Shown one piece after another: positions 8,525 through 17,078 of a DNA stretch of 64,000 nucleotides. The DNA comes from Streptomyces sp. Mut1 (GTDB taxonomy: Bacteria > Actinomycetota > Actinomycetes > Streptomycetales > Streptomycetaceae), in contig NZ_CP120997.1 of the NCBI RefSeq assembly GCF_030719295.1, positions 3,170,001 through 3,234,000 on the forward strand, in the 5' to 3' direction. The first letter of the stretch is position 1. Each line of letters begins with the position of its first letter. The notes beneath the pieces are model-generated. The model was given only the letters and a program-made list of their open reading frames with translations, was not told the DNA's origin and searched no databases. Position numbers and translations under genes: made by a program.

Positions 8525-10138
8525 TCAGTGCGTCAGCACGGGCTCCCCGGCGGCCTCCCCGGCGTCGTCGTTCGCCACAGGTCCACCGCCCAGGGGGTTC
8601 TCCGCGGGCCCGCCCGCGAGTTCACCGGCCGGGGCCTCGACGGCCTCCTCGTCGGCGCCCTCCACGTGCTGCTTCGGCCTGGCCGGCAGCGCGAACATCA
8701 CCACGAAGATCACGAGCAGCACCCCGGCCACCCACCACAGCGACTGCTCGAAGGCGTCGGCGAACGCCGGGCCCACCTGTGCCGGGGTCAGCCGGTCGCC
8801 GATCGCCCCGAAGAAGACGACGGAGACCAGCCCGAGCCCGAGAGCGTTGCCCATCTGCTGGACGGTGTTGAACAGACCGGAGGCGGAACCGGAGTGCTCC
8901 TTGGGCACCTCGGAGAGCACCGCGTCGGCCAGCGGGGCCACGATCAGGCCCATGCCGACGCCCATGACCACGAGCGGCAGCGCCATCTGCCAGGACGTGA
9001 TCTCCATGCCGTAGTGGCCGGACTCCCAGATGTAGAGCAGCAGACCGGCGGCCATGAGCAGCGCCCCCGCCTGGAGGACCTTGCGGCCGAAGCGGGGCAC
9101 CAGCTTCTGCACGGAGAGGCCGGCGGCGACCGAGACGGAGACGGAGAACGGAATGCCGGTCGTGCCGGCCTTCAGGGCGCTCCAGCCGAGGCCCTGCTGC
9201 ATGTACAGCGTCCAGACCAGGAAGAAGATCCCGAGCCCGATGCCGAAGGTCAGCTGCACGGCGATACCGGCGGCGAAGCTCCGGACCCGGAACAGCGACA
9301 GTTCGACCAGCGGCGAGCCGTCCCGGCTGCCCTTGGCACGCTCGAACAGCACGAGGACGAGGAAGACGAGGACGCTTCCGGCCATCGACAGGTAGCCCCA
9401 CAGCGGCCAGCCCAGCTCGCGGCCCCGGGTCAGCGGGTAGATCAGCATCAGCATGCCGAGCGTCACCAGCACGACGCCGGTCAGATCGAGGCGCAGCGCC
9501 TTGGGCGACTTGGACTCGCTGATGTATTTGCTGCCGAGGACCAGGCCGATGATGCCGACGGGCAGGTTGATGAGGAAGATCGGGCGCCATTCCAGGCCGG
9601 CGATGTTCCACTCGGTGAGCAGGGCGCCCAGCAGCGGTCCGGAGACCGCGCCGAGGCCGACGATCGCGCCGAAGAGGCCGAAGACCTTGCCGCGTTCGTG
9701 GGCGGGGAAGGTGGCGTGCACGATCGACAGCACCTGGGGCACCATCAGCGCCGCCGTCGCCCCCTGGAGGAGGCGGGAGGCGACCAGCATCTCCGGGTTG
9801 GCGGCGAATCCGCAGAGCGCGGAGGCGAGGGTGAAGCCGCCTATCCCGATGAGGAAGAGGCGCTTGCGGCCGTAGATGTCGCCGAGCCGGCCGCCGGTGA
9901 TCAGCCCGGCGGCGAAGGCCAGGGCGTAACCGGCGACGATCCACTGGATCGAGCTGAACGAGGCGCCGGTGTCCCGCTCGATGCTGGGGATGGCGATGTT
10001 GACGATCGTGACGTCGACCAGGTCCATGAAGGCCGCGGTCATCACGATGGCCAGGGCGAACCACCGGCGGCGGTCCGACGGGGCCGGGGCCGGCGCGGAG
10101 GCGACCGCAGGCGACGGCAGAGGTGCGGAGGAAGTCAT
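8525..10138 (-). CDS. MFS exporter, DHA2 (EmrB/QacA) family
   Basis: Drug:proton antiporter of 537 residues with about 14 predicted membrane helices. Motif A is visible as GGRLGDIYGRKRLFLIG after helix 2, and the family N-terminal signature (AFMDLVDVTIVNIAIPSIERD) carries the Asp typical of DHA2. The C-terminal tail is acidic and Ala/Glu/Pro-rich. It is divergent from the WYL-type regulator with only 62 bp between the starts, and a perfect palindrome lies there, so the regulator very likely controls this exporter. Substrate cannot be told from sequence. Confidence 0.9.
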   Translation of the reverse strand: MTSSAPLPSPAVASAPAPAPSDRRRWFALAIVMTAAFMDLVDVTIVNIAIPSIERDTGASFSSIQWIVAGYALAFAAGLITGGRLGDIYGRKRLFLIGIGGFTLASALCGFAANPEMLVASRLLQGATAALMVPQVLSIVHATFPAHERGKVFGLFGAIVGLGAVSGPLLGALLTEWNIAGLEWRPIFLINLPVGIIGLVLGSKYISESKSPKALRLDLTGVVLVTLGMLMLIYPLTRGRELGWPLWGYLSMAGSVLVFLVLVLFERAKGSRDGSPLVELSLFRVRSFAAGIAVQLTFGIGLGIFFLVWTLYMQQGLGWSALKAGTTGIPFSVSVSVAAGLSVQKLVPRFGRKVLQAGALLMAAGLLLYIWESGHYGMEITSWQMALPLVVMGVGMGLIVAPLADAVLSEVPKEHSGSASGLFNTVQQMGNALGLGLVSVVFFGAIGDRLTPAQVGPAFADAFEQSLWWVAGVLLVIFVVMFALPARPKQHVEGADEEAVEAPAGELAGGPAENPLGGGPVANDDAGEAAGEPVLTH

Positions 10139-10166
10139 GTGAAGAACTTAAACGGCAACTAGGTCA

Positions 10167-10176
10167 GGTCATGACC
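10167..10176. promoter_or_regulatory. Candidate operator palindrome GGTCATGACC
   Basis: A perfect 10-bp palindrome in the 62-bp gap between the divergent MFS and WYL-regulator starts, the expected place for an autoregulatory site. Only position and symmetry support it. Confidence 0.4.
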
Positions 10177-10200
10177 CAATGGGCGCGCATCCTGAGTGAC

Positions 10201-11160
10201 ATGACCGATACCCCGGCACGACTGCTGAATCTGCTGTCACTGCTCCAGACGCCGCGCGAGTGGCCGGGCAGCGAGCTGGCCGACCGGCTCGCCGTCAGCC
10301 CGCGCACCATCCGCCGCGACATCGACCGCCTGCGTGACCTGGGCTATCCGGTCGAGGCTTCGCGCGGCTCGGTCGGCGGCTACCGGCTCGTGGCCGGCAC
10401 CGCCATGCCCCCGCTGCTGCTGGACGACGAGGAGGCGGTGGCCATCGCGGTGGGACTGCGGGCCGGCGCCGGTCATGCCATCGAGGGCGTGGACGAGGCC
10501 TCCGTACGCGCGCTGGCCAAGCTGGAGCAGGTGCTGCCCTCCCGGCTGCGCCACCGCGTCTCCACCCTTCAGAACGCGACGGTGCCGCTGGCCAGGGGCG
10601 ACGGTTCGACGATCGATCCGCAGACGCTGACGGTGATGGCGTCGGCGGTCACCGGCCGGGAGCGGCTGCGGTTCGCCTACCGCGCGGGGGACGGCGCCGA
10701 GACGAGGCGCCAGGTCGAGCCGTACCGGCTGGTGAGCACCGGGTGGCGCTGGTACCTGGTGGCGTACGACCTGGAGCGGGAGGCGTGGCGCACCTTCCGG
10801 GTGGACCGGGTGAGCGAGCCGTTCGCGACGGGGTCGCGGTTCGCGCCGCGGGAGCTGCCCGCGGGTGACGCGGCGGAGTTCCTGAGCAGTTCGATGGCGC
10901 GCCGGCACGAGCTGGCGGTGGATGTGAGCTTCGCGGCTCCGGTGGAGTTCGTCGCCTCGCGGCTGCCCGGTGCGCTCGGCTCGCTGGAGCCCGAGGGCGA
11001 GGGCGGCTGCCGGTTGCGTGGTGTGCTGCGGGACTCGCTGGAGTGGGTGGCGGTGCGCCTGGCACTGGTGGACTGCGAGTTCACCGCGCACGAGCCGCCG
11101 CAGCTGGTGTCCTACCTGCACGACCTGGGCTCCCGGCTCACCCGCGCGGCTGCCTCCTGA
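10201..11160 (+). CDS. YafY-type HTH/WYL-domain transcriptional regulator
   Basis: 319-residue regulator: N-terminal DeoR-like winged HTH (residues 1-60, ELADRLAVSPRTIRRDIDRLRDLGYPVEASRGSVGG split over the recognition region), a central WYL domain (ERLRFAYR, then STGWRWYLVAYD), and a C-terminal WCX domain. WYL domains sense small molecules or nucleic acids. I use ATG 10201 (MTDTPARLL) because the HTH begins at once; a longer frame from 10123 overlaps the divergent MFS gene. It most likely represses or activates the adjacent exporter. Confidence 0.88.
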   Translation: MTDTPARLLNLLSLLQTPREWPGSELADRLAVSPRTIRRDIDRLRDLGYPVEASRGSVGGYRLVAGTAMPPLLLDDEEAVAIAVGLRAGAGHAIEGVDEASVRALAKLEQVLPSRLRHRVSTLQNATVPLARGDGSTIDPQTLTVMASAVTGRERLRFAYRAGDGAETRRQVEPYRLVSTGWRWYLVAYDLEREAWRTFRVDRVSEPFATGSRFAPRELPAGDAAEFLSSSMARRHELAVDVSFAAPVEFVASRLPGALGSLEPEGEGGCRLRGVLRDSLEWVAVRLALVDCEFTAHEPPQLVSYLHDLGSRLTRAAAS

Positions 11161-11206
11161 CGGCTGCGGGCGGGGCGCGCGCGAAGGAAGGCGCGCGCAA
11201 AAGAAT

Positions 11207-11243
11207 GAGCCCCGGCGCCAGGGGGGGGTGGGCGCCGGGACTC
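11207..11243 (-). terminator. Rho-independent terminator of hrdD
   Basis: Arms CCCGGCGCC (11211-11219) and GGCGCCGGG (11231-11239), extended by GAG/CTC, and read on the minus strand followed by ATTCTTTT. This is a strong intrinsic terminator just beyond the hrdD stop. A second GC-only hairpin (11175-11198) lies next to it toward the WYL gene. Confidence 0.75.
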
Positions 11244-11296
11244 AGCTCAGGGGGGCCAGGTGAAGCGGCCCAATTCGGAGGTTACTGGACTCGGGC

Positions 11297-12295
11297 TCAC
11301 GCCGCAGCGTCAAAGCCCGTGTCGTGAGCCATTCGCTTCAATTCGAGCAGTGCGTGCTTCTCGATCTGGCGGATGCGCTCCCGGGTGAGGCCGTGCTGCT
11401 TGCCCACTTCGGTCAGGGTCCGCTCGCGGCCGTCCTCGATGCCGTACCGCATGCGGATGATCGACGCGGTCCGGTTGTCGAGCTTGCCGATGAGGTCTTC
11501 CAGCTCCTCGCTGCGCAGCAGCGTGAGCACCGACTGCTCGGGCGAGACGGCGGAGGTGTCCTCCAGCAGGTCGCCGAACTGCGTGTCGCCCTGGTCGTCC
11601 ACGGACATGTTGAGGCTGACCGGGTCACGGGCCCAGTCCAGGACGTCACCGACGCGCCCCGGCGTGGAGTCCAGCTCGGCGGCGATCTCCGCGTGCTCCG
11701 GGTCGCGCCCGTGCTCGCGGTTGAATTCGCGCTGCACACGGCGGATACGGCCCAGCTCCTCCACCAGGTGGACGGGGAGCCGGATCGTGCGCGACTGGTC
11801 GGCTATCGAGCGGGTGATGGCCTGGCGGATCCACCACGTGGCGTACGTGGAGAACTTGAAGCCCTTGGCGTAGTCGAACTTCTCGACCGCGCGCACCAGG
11901 CCCGCGTTGCCCTCCTGGATCAGGTCGAGCAGGGGGAGCCCGGCCCGCGGGTAGCGGCGGGCGACGGCGACGACGAGGCGGAGGTTGGAACGGATGAATA
12001 TGTCCTTGGCGCGCTCGCCCTCGGCGACCAGCCCCTCCAGCTCCTCGCGCGAGGCACCGCCGGCCTCGCTCTCGACCGAGCCGTCGAGGATCCGGCCGGC
12101 GTAGACGCCCGCTTCGACGGCCTGCGAGAGCTCGACCTCCTTCGCGGCGTCGAGCAGCGGCGTACGCGCTATCTCGTCCAGGTACATGCCGACCAGGTCG
12201 CGATCGGCGATCTCTCCGCCCACGGCGCGAACACTGCTCGCCCGGTTGGTCCCGCCCGTGGCGGACGAACGACGGGCGACGGCACGGGTTGCCAT
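11297..12295 (-). CDS. hrdD: RNA polymerase principal-like sigma factor HrdD
   Basis: Group 2 sigma-70 factor of 332 residues, exactly the length I know for Streptomyces HrdD. Region 1.2 (DLVGMYLDEIARTPLLD), region 2 (FIRSNLRLVVAVARRY, LDLIQEGNAGLVRAVEKFDY, FSTYATWWIRQAITR), region 3 (LPVHLVEELGRIRR) and region 4 with the HTH (TLTEVGKQHGLTRERIRQIEKHAL) are all intact. I chose ATG 12295 (MATRAVARRSS); longer upstream frames run over the promoter. A consensus SigR promoter lies upstream, so expression should rise under thiol-oxidative stress. HrdD is known to be dispensable in S. coelicolor and overlaps HrdB in promoter recognition. Confidence 0.95.
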   Translation of the reverse strand: MATRAVARRSSATGGTNRASSVRAVGGEIADRDLVGMYLDEIARTPLLDAAKEVELSQAVEAGVYAGRILDGSVESEAGGASREELEGLVAEGERAKDIFIRSNLRLVVAVARRYPRAGLPLLDLIQEGNAGLVRAVEKFDYAKGFKFSTYATWWIRQAITRSIADQSRTIRLPVHLVEELGRIRRVQREFNREHGRDPEHAEIAAELDSTPGRVGDVLDWARDPVSLNMSVDDQGDTQFGDLLEDTSAVSPEQSVLTLLRSEELEDLIGKLDNRTASIIRMRYGIEDGRERTLTEVGKQHGLTRERIRQIEKHALLELKRMAHDTGFDAAA

Positions 12296-12718
12296 GCGTG
12301 CTCCCTTGCTGAGTAGGTCGCGACACCCTCTCGGGTGCCCTGCATCCGTTGGAAACAACGACTGGAATCCGGACAGAATTCCCATGCCCGGCATTCAATT
12401 TCGCGATCATGCAGTACCCTGTCGCACCACCGAGGCGGGCACTCGGTGCGGCTGAGCACGAACGTGCAGGTCGGAGCGGCTGTACGGGACTTTTCGGGAC
12501 CCCGTCGGCGCTCGCTGCCACCCGTTTGCGCTCGTACCCCGGTAGACGTCCGGTCATGGGTGCCCGGTTGCTCAGGAACGCGGACCCGTGTCGTACGCCT
12601 CCGGCGCCACCCACTCGACTACGAACGTCCGGGACCGCGGTCCTAGTCCCCGCGGCCCGCCCCGCCCGGGACCACAGCCGGTTACCGGACCGGTACGCGC
12701 TGCCTAGCGTGTCGGCGT
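12296..12718. other. Intergenic regulatory region between hrdD and the questin-oxidase gene
   Basis: This 423-bp stretch holds no credible gene. It contains the hrdD leader and its SigR-type promoter. At the other end a candidate promoter (GTTACC at 12681-12686, an 18-base spacer, TAGCGT at 12705-12710) lies just 8 bp before the ATG of the next gene. No ribosome site is visible there, so that transcript is probably leaderless. Confidence 0.5.
12357..12383 (-). promoter_or_regulatory. SigR-type promoter of hrdD
   Basis: On the minus strand GGGAAT (12383-12378) is followed by exactly 18 bases and GTT (12359-12357), a full match to the SigR consensus GGGAAT-N18-GTT. It lies about 60 bp upstream of the hrdD ATG. 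Published work reports hrdD as a SigR target in S. coelicolor, which agrees. Confidence 0.8.
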
Positions 12719-13771
12719 ATGGACGAGACGACACCCGGCACACCGCGCACCGCACCCGACACCTCCGGCACGCTGGACGAGGCACTGGAACGGCTCCACT
12801 CCTTCGGCCCCGAGCGGCACGGCTGGCTGAGCAATCACGCCCCCATGGCCGTGGAGGCCCTGGTCCACCACGGGCAGGCCCCGGGCGTGCACCGCTGGCT
12901 GGACCACTACCGGCAGAAGCTGGAGGACATGCCGGACCGCTTCGCCGAGGTCACCCCCGCGAACTGGCACGAGGCCCTCGGCGACCCGCGCCGCATCGCC
13001 GACTGGGCGGTGTACTTCGAGCGGGAGACGGCCGCCCGCCCCTGGCGCGAGGTCCTCGCCGAGTGGTGGCCCCGGCTGCTCCCCGGCATCGCGGGCGGCG
13101 CCACGCACCCGGTGATCCGGGTCGGCCACAGCGTGCGCTCCCTGCTGGCCACGGAGGAGAACGGCCCCCGGGTCAGGGAGCTGGCCCACGCGCTCGGCTA
13201 CTGGGCGGCCCGCCACCAGCCGCTGCCCCCACTGGCCACGCTCGCCCCGGCCCCGAGCGCCGGGGCCGCGCTGGACGCCGTGGTGCCGGTACCTGACCGG
13301 AGCGGCGGCATCCGGGCGCGGCTGGACCAGCTCACGGCGTTCCCGCAGTGGCCCGGCCGGCCCGTGACCGGCCCCGACGAGGCGCGTGCCCGGCTGACGG
13401 AGCTGGTGCGGGCCGCCACCCATCGCTATGCGGCGTACGGGCACGGCGAACCGATCATGCTGGTGCACGCGGCGACCGCGCCCAACGCCGTGCTGCGCTC
13501 GCTGCCCGCGTTGCCGCGCGAGCTGTGGGCGCCGAGCGTGGGCGCGGCGTGGGCGGCGAGCGCGGCGGTCACCGCGGCCTACTCCCCCGCCCTGCCCGTG
13601 GCCGTTCCGGACGGGCCCGGGCCGCTGTCGGCCGAGGAGGTGTTCGCGCGGGCGGCGGCGCACGGCGACGACCACACCATCAAGTTCACGGACACCGCGC
13701 TGGACGTGGGCGACGCGACGGCCCTGACGGCCGCGCTGCGCTCGGTGGAGCTGAACCCGCCGGCGCTCTGA
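12719..13771 (+). CDS. Questin oxidase-like protein (DUF4243)
   Basis: 350-residue soluble protein of the questin oxidase family, whose fungal member GedK opens an anthraquinone ring in a Baeyer-Villiger-type reaction. Recognised from HGWLSNHAPMAVEALVHHG near the N-terminus, the repeated HPVIRVGHSVRSL and the C-terminal HGDDHTIKFTDTAL region, with many conserved His residues. No flavin-binding motif is visible, as is usual for the family. The likely leaderless start and lack of a partner reductase nearby are notable. It converges with the dioxygenase gene only 9 bp downstream; both may act on aromatic compounds. Confidence 0.8.
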   Translation: MDETTPGTPRTAPDTSGTLDEALERLHSFGPERHGWLSNHAPMAVEALVHHGQAPGVHRWLDHYRQKLEDMPDRFAEVTPANWHEALGDPRRIADWAVYFERETAARPWREVLAEWWPRLLPGIAGGATHPVIRVGHSVRSLLATEENGPRVRELAHALGYWAARHQPLPPLATLAPAPSAGAALDAVVPVPDRSGGIRARLDQLTAFPQWPGRPVTGPDEARARLTELVRAATHRYAAYGHGEPIMLVHAATAPNAVLRSLPALPRELWAPSVGAAWAASAAVTAAYSPALPVAVPDGPGPLSAEEVFARAAAHGDDHTIKFTDTALDVGDATALTAALRSVELNPPAL

Positions 13772-13780
13772 AGGCGCTGC

Positions 13781-14560
13781 TCACCCGTACTGCACCGAGC
13801 GCTTGGCCAGGCCCATCCAGAAGCCGTCGATCACGCTGCGCCCCTGGTCGAGCTCCTGCTCGGAGGCGCCGAGTGTGACGAAGAGGGGTGCGAAGTGCTC
13901 GGTGCGGGGGTGGGCGAGACGGCCGGCCGGGGACTTGTGCTGGAAGTCCAGGAGGGCGTCGATGTCCTGCTCCTGGAGCGCGCGGTGCCCCCAGTCGTCG
14001 AACTCCGCCGACCAGCCGGGGGTGCCGCCCGCGTGCCGCAGGGCGGCGAGGTTGTGCGTGAAGAAGCCGCTGCCGATGATCAGCACGCCCTCGTCGCGCA
14101 GCGGGGCGAGCTTGCGCCCGATGTCCATCAGCTTCTGCGGGTCGAGCGTCGGCAGGGAGATCTGGAGTACGGGGATGTCGGCGTCGGGGAACATCTCGAC
14201 CAGCGGTACGTACGCTCCGTGGTCGAGGCCGCGGTCCGGGATGTCCTGGACCGGCGTACCGGCGCCGCGCAGCAGTTTGCGCACGCTCTCGGCCAGGCGC
14301 GGGGCGCCCGGGGCGGCGTAACGCACCTGGTAGTAGTGGTCGGGGAAGCCCCAGAAGTCGTAGACCAGCGGGACCGTCTCGGTCGCGCCGAGTGCGAGCG
14401 GGGCCTCCTCCCAGTGCGCGGAGACCATGAGGACGGCGGTGGGGCGCGGCAGCCGGGCCGACCAGGCGGCCAGCTCGCCGGGCCAGACCGGGTCGTCGGC
14501 CAGGGGCGGGGCGCCGTGGGAGAGATAGAGGGCGGGCATGCGCTCCGCGGTGACAGTCAT
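13781..14560 (-). CDS. DODA-type (class III) extradiol aromatic ring-opening dioxygenase
   Basis: Fe(II)/Zn-dependent dioxygenase of about 259 residues of the 4,5-DOPA-extradiol type (LigB-like fold). Metal-binding and catalytic His residues are visible in LYLSHGAPPL, VSAHWEEAP, GLDHGAYVPL and GSGFFTHNLAAL, in the family's order. The ATG at 14560 follows GGGGAG at 4 bases; an upstream in-frame ATG at 14572 has no ribosome site. It is divergent from a MarR regulator, with an AT-rich spacer carrying inverted repeats, which suggests MarR control by an aromatic ligand or oxidant. Confidence 0.88.
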   Translation of the reverse strand: MTVTAERMPALYLSHGAPPLADDPVWPGELAAWSARLPRPTAVLMVSAHWEEAPLALGATETVPLVYDFWGFPDHYYQVRYAAPGAPRLAESVRKLLRGAGTPVQDIPDRGLDHGAYVPLVEMFPDADIPVLQISLPTLDPQKLMDIGRKLAPLRDEGVLIIGSGFFTHNLAALRHAGGTPGWSAEFDDWGHRALQEQDIDALLDFQHKSPAGRLAHPRTEHFAPLFVTLGASEQELDQGRSVIDGFWMGLAKRSVQYG

Positions 14561-14581
14561 GACACTCCCCATCTGCTGCTA

Positions 14582-14651
14582 CTCAAGGTAAGTCTTCTAC
14601 TGGAAGGCTTCAGAAGGAAGGATGCTTTAATCTTCAAGCTCCTACCTTGAG
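14582..14651. promoter_or_regulatory. Inverted repeat in the MarR/dioxygenase divergent promoter
   Basis: CTCAAGGTA (14582-14590) and its exact complement TACCTTGAG (14643-14651) flank 52 bp of AT-rich DNA (about 42 percent GC by hand count) between the divergent genes. A further CTTG...CAAG motif lies at 14667-14683. Candidate MarR sites. Confidence 0.45.
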
Positions 14652-14705
14652 AGACCTTAGCTCTATCTTGTTCAACTTTCAAGAAAAGGTCGTACAGTGG
14701 AGTAC

Positions 14706-15209
14706 ATGACCACGGCATCAACCGGTGCGCCGCGCTGGCTCACCGACGAAGAACAATGCGTCTGGCGGGCCTACCTGCACGCCACCACGCTCCTGGAGGA
14801 TCACCTCGACCGCCAGTTGCAGGGCGATGCCGGCATGCCGCACATCTACTACGGCCTGCTCGTCCAGCTCTCGCAGGCGCCCCGCCATCAGAAGCGGATG
14901 ACCGAGCTGGCCAAGGACGCCAAGATCACCCGCTCCCGGCTCTCGCACGCCGTCGCCCGGCTGGAGAAGAACGGCTGGGTACGCCGCGAGGACTGCCCCT
15001 CCGACAAGCGCGGCCAGAACGCGGTCCTCACCGACGAGGGCCACGAGATGCTGCGCCGCTCCGCGCCCGGCCATGTGAAGGCCGTCCGCCAGGCGATGTT
15101 CGACCGCCTGACCCCGGAGCAGGTGCGCTCGCTCGGCGAGATCATGCAGGTCCTGGCCACCGGACTGCAGCCCGATTGCGCGGACGCCGACCTGCCCTGG
15201 CTGCGCTGA
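14706..15209 (+). CDS. MarR family transcriptional regulator
   Basis: 167-residue winged-helix regulator. The DNA-binding region is seen in QKRMTELAKDAKITRSRLSHAVARLEKNGWV followed by the wing REDCPSDKRGQNAVLTDEG (written here in parts), the classical MarR pattern. Dimerisation helices flank it. ATG 14706 is preferred over the in-frame GTG at 14697, whose GTGGAG serves as ribosome site. It is divergent from the DODA dioxygenase and probably represses it and itself, with release by a phenolic ligand. Confidence 0.9.
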   Translation: MTTASTGAPRWLTDEEQCVWRAYLHATTLLEDHLDRQLQGDAGMPHIYYGLLVQLSQAPRHQKRMTELAKDAKITRSRLSHAVARLEKNGWVRREDCPSDKRGQNAVLTDEGHEMLRRSAPGHVKAVRQAMFDRLTPEQVRSLGEIMQVLATGLQPDCADADLPWLR

Positions 15210-15230
15210 CCCGGCCGCCCCTCCACGCAC

Positions 15231-15275
15231 TTCTGCCCCGGTCCCGTCGTGTCGTACGACGGGACCGGGGCAGAA
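15231..15275. terminator. Bidirectional terminator, 20-bp perfect stem
   Basis: Arms 15231-15250 and 15256-15275 are exact complements with a 5-base loop, between the convergent MarR and MFS genes. The left arm begins TTCTGCCCC and the right arm ends GGGGCAGAA. Confidence 0.85.
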
Positions 15276-15290
15276 ACGTATCGGCCCGGC

Positions 15291-15358
15291 GGTGGATCAG
15301 CCGCGCTGGATCAGCCGGCGCTGAATCAGCCGGCGCTGGATCAGTGGGCGCTGGATCA
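15291..15358 (-). repeat. Tandem 15-bp repeat with successive in-frame TGA codons
   Basis: Just after the MFS gene, the minus strand carries about five near-identical 15-bp units (core TGATCCAGCGCC). The first TGA is the MFS stop; the next three fall exactly 15 bp apart in the same frame (TGA at 15343, 15328, 15313), and the fifth unit is one base short and shifts frame. Confidence 0.8.
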
Positions 15359-16894
15359 GTGGGCGACGACCGGAATCCTGACCTCGTCCTCGACACCGTC
15401 CGCGTCACCGGAACCGGAACCGGAGCCCGCGGACGTACCGGTCGCGGCCGGACGTCCGGCGTTGATGAAGGTCAGCGCGATCCCGGCGGCCACCACGAGG
15501 ATGCCGACGGCCCACCAGATGGCACCGGTGAAGCCGTGCACCATCGACTGGAGCTTCAGCAGCTCCGGGTCACTGGCGCCGAGCGCGGCGTGCGAGGTGG
15601 CGTACGCCGTGGCGGCGGAGGCGGCGATCGTGTTCAGCAGGGCCGTACCGATCGCACCGCCGACCTGCTGCGAGGTGTTGACCATCGCGGAGGCGACACC
15701 CGCGTCCCGCGCCTCGACCCCGTGCGTGGCCAGCGACATGGCCGGCATGAACGCCGTGCCCATGCCCAGACCCAGCAGGAGCTGGCCCGGCAGGATGACC
15801 GCCGCGTACGAGGAGTCGATGCCCAGACGCGTCAGCAGCAGCATGCCGACGGCGGCGGTCAGGAAGCCGGGACCCATCAGCTTGCGGGCCGGGACCCGCG
15901 TCATCAGCCGGGCGCCGATCTGCGTGGACCCGGTGATCATGCCCGCGATCATGGGCATGAAGGCGAAGCCGGTCTTGATCGGCGAGTAGCCCTTGACGAC
16001 CTGGAGGTAGTACGTGAGGAAGAGGAACAGGCCGAACATCGCGATGACGGCCAGGCCCAGCGAGAGGTAGACGCCACCGCGGTTGCGGTCCATCACGACG
16101 CGCAGCGGCAGCAGGGGCGACTTGACCCGGGACTCGGTCAGGACGAAGGCCAGCAGCAGGACGCCGGCGGCGACGAACGTACCGATGGTCAGCCCGTCCG
16201 ACCAGCCCGCGGACTCGGCGCGGGTGAATCCGTACACCAGCGAGACCAGGCCCAGCGCGGACAGGACGACACCCGGGATGTCCAGCGAGGAGCGGTTACG
16301 GCTGCCGGCGGGCTCGCGGATGACGAAGTAGGCACCGGCCGCCGCGACGATCGCGAACGGGATGTTGACGAAGAACGTCCAGCGCCAGTTCAGCGTCTGG
16401 GTGAGCAGACCGCCGAGGATCAGGCCGACGGCGCCACCGCCACCGGCGATCGCCCCGTAGATACCGAACGCCTTGGCGCGCTCCTTGGCATCGGTGAACA
16501 TCACCGCGAGCAGCGAGAGCGCGGCGGGCGCGAGCAGCGCGCCGAACACGCCCTGGAGCGCGCGGGAGCCGAACAGCATGCCCTGGTTCTGTGCCGCGCC
16601 GCCGAGCGCGGAGGCCAGCGCGAAGCCGACGAGTCCGACGACGAAGGTGCGCTTGCGGCCCCAGAGGTCGGCGATGCGCCCGCCGAAGAGCAGCAGCCCG
16701 CCGAAGGCGAGGGCGTAGGCGGTGATGACCCACTGCTTGTTGGCGTCGGTGATGCCGAGGTCGGTCTGCGCGTGCGGCAGGGCGATGTTCACGATCGTGG
16801 CGTCGAGCACGACCATCAGCTGCGCGAGCGCGATGAACGCCAGCGCTTTCCAGCGGCTGGGGTCGGGGAGTTGGATATCAGCTGTTTTCGACAT
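15356..16894 (-). CDS. MFS exporter, DHA2 (EmrB/QacA) family
   Basis: About 512 residues with 14 predicted membrane helices. The N-terminal helix (LAQLMVVLDATIVNIALPHAQTD, given in part) and motif A (GGRIADLWGRKRTFVVG) are typical of DHA2 multidrug exporters. The ATG at 16894 is preceded by AGGTGG at 8 bases; an in-frame GTG at 16906 would add four residues. A TetR regulator lies immediately upstream on the same strand, a common repressor-exporter pair. The stop codon is part of a tandem 15-bp repeat. Confidence 0.9.
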   Translation of the reverse strand: MSKTADIQLPDPSRWKALAFIALAQLMVVLDATIVNIALPHAQTDLGITDANKQWVITAYALAFGGLLLFGGRIADLWGRKRTFVVGLVGFALASALGGAAQNQGMLFGSRALQGVFGALLAPAALSLLAVMFTDAKERAKAFGIYGAIAGGGGAVGLILGGLLTQTLNWRWTFFVNIPFAIVAAAGAYFVIREPAGSRNRSSLDIPGVVLSALGLVSLVYGFTRAESAGWSDGLTIGTFVAAGVLLLAFVLTESRVKSPLLPLRVVMDRNRGGVYLSLGLAVIAMFGLFLFLTYYLQVVKGYSPIKTGFAFMPMIAGMITGSTQIGARLMTRVPARKLMGPGFLTAAVGMLLLTRLGIDSSYAAVILPGQLLLGLGMGTAFMPAMSLATHGVEARDAGVASAMVNTSQQVGGAIGTALLNTIAASAATAYATSHAALGASDPELLKLQSMVHGFTGAIWWAVGILVVAAGIALTFINAGRPAATGTSAGSGSGSGDADGVEDEVRIPVVAH

Positions 16895-17004
16895 GGGAGT
16901 AGCCACCTAGGGGCGCGCGAGGGCGCGCGGGATCGTCAACCGTGCGCTCGTTCGTCGAAGGCACGGCGAAAGGAGGAAGAGAGGAAGGGAGGACGGACGG
17001 AGTC

Positions 17005-17045
17005 GGTCAGGCTCGGGTCAGGGTCAGGTCAGGTCAGGGTCGGGG
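17005..17045. repeat. Short GGTCAG-type direct repeats in the TetR-MFS spacer
   Basis: The 184-bp gap between the two minus-strand genes is purine-rich and includes several copies of GGTCAGG/GGTCAGGGTC. I see no gene in it. The repeats could be slippage products or part of the MFS promoter region. Confidence 0.45.
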
Positions 17046-17078
17046 TGAGGGTGAAGAGGGAAGGGAGCGGGGCTCGGA

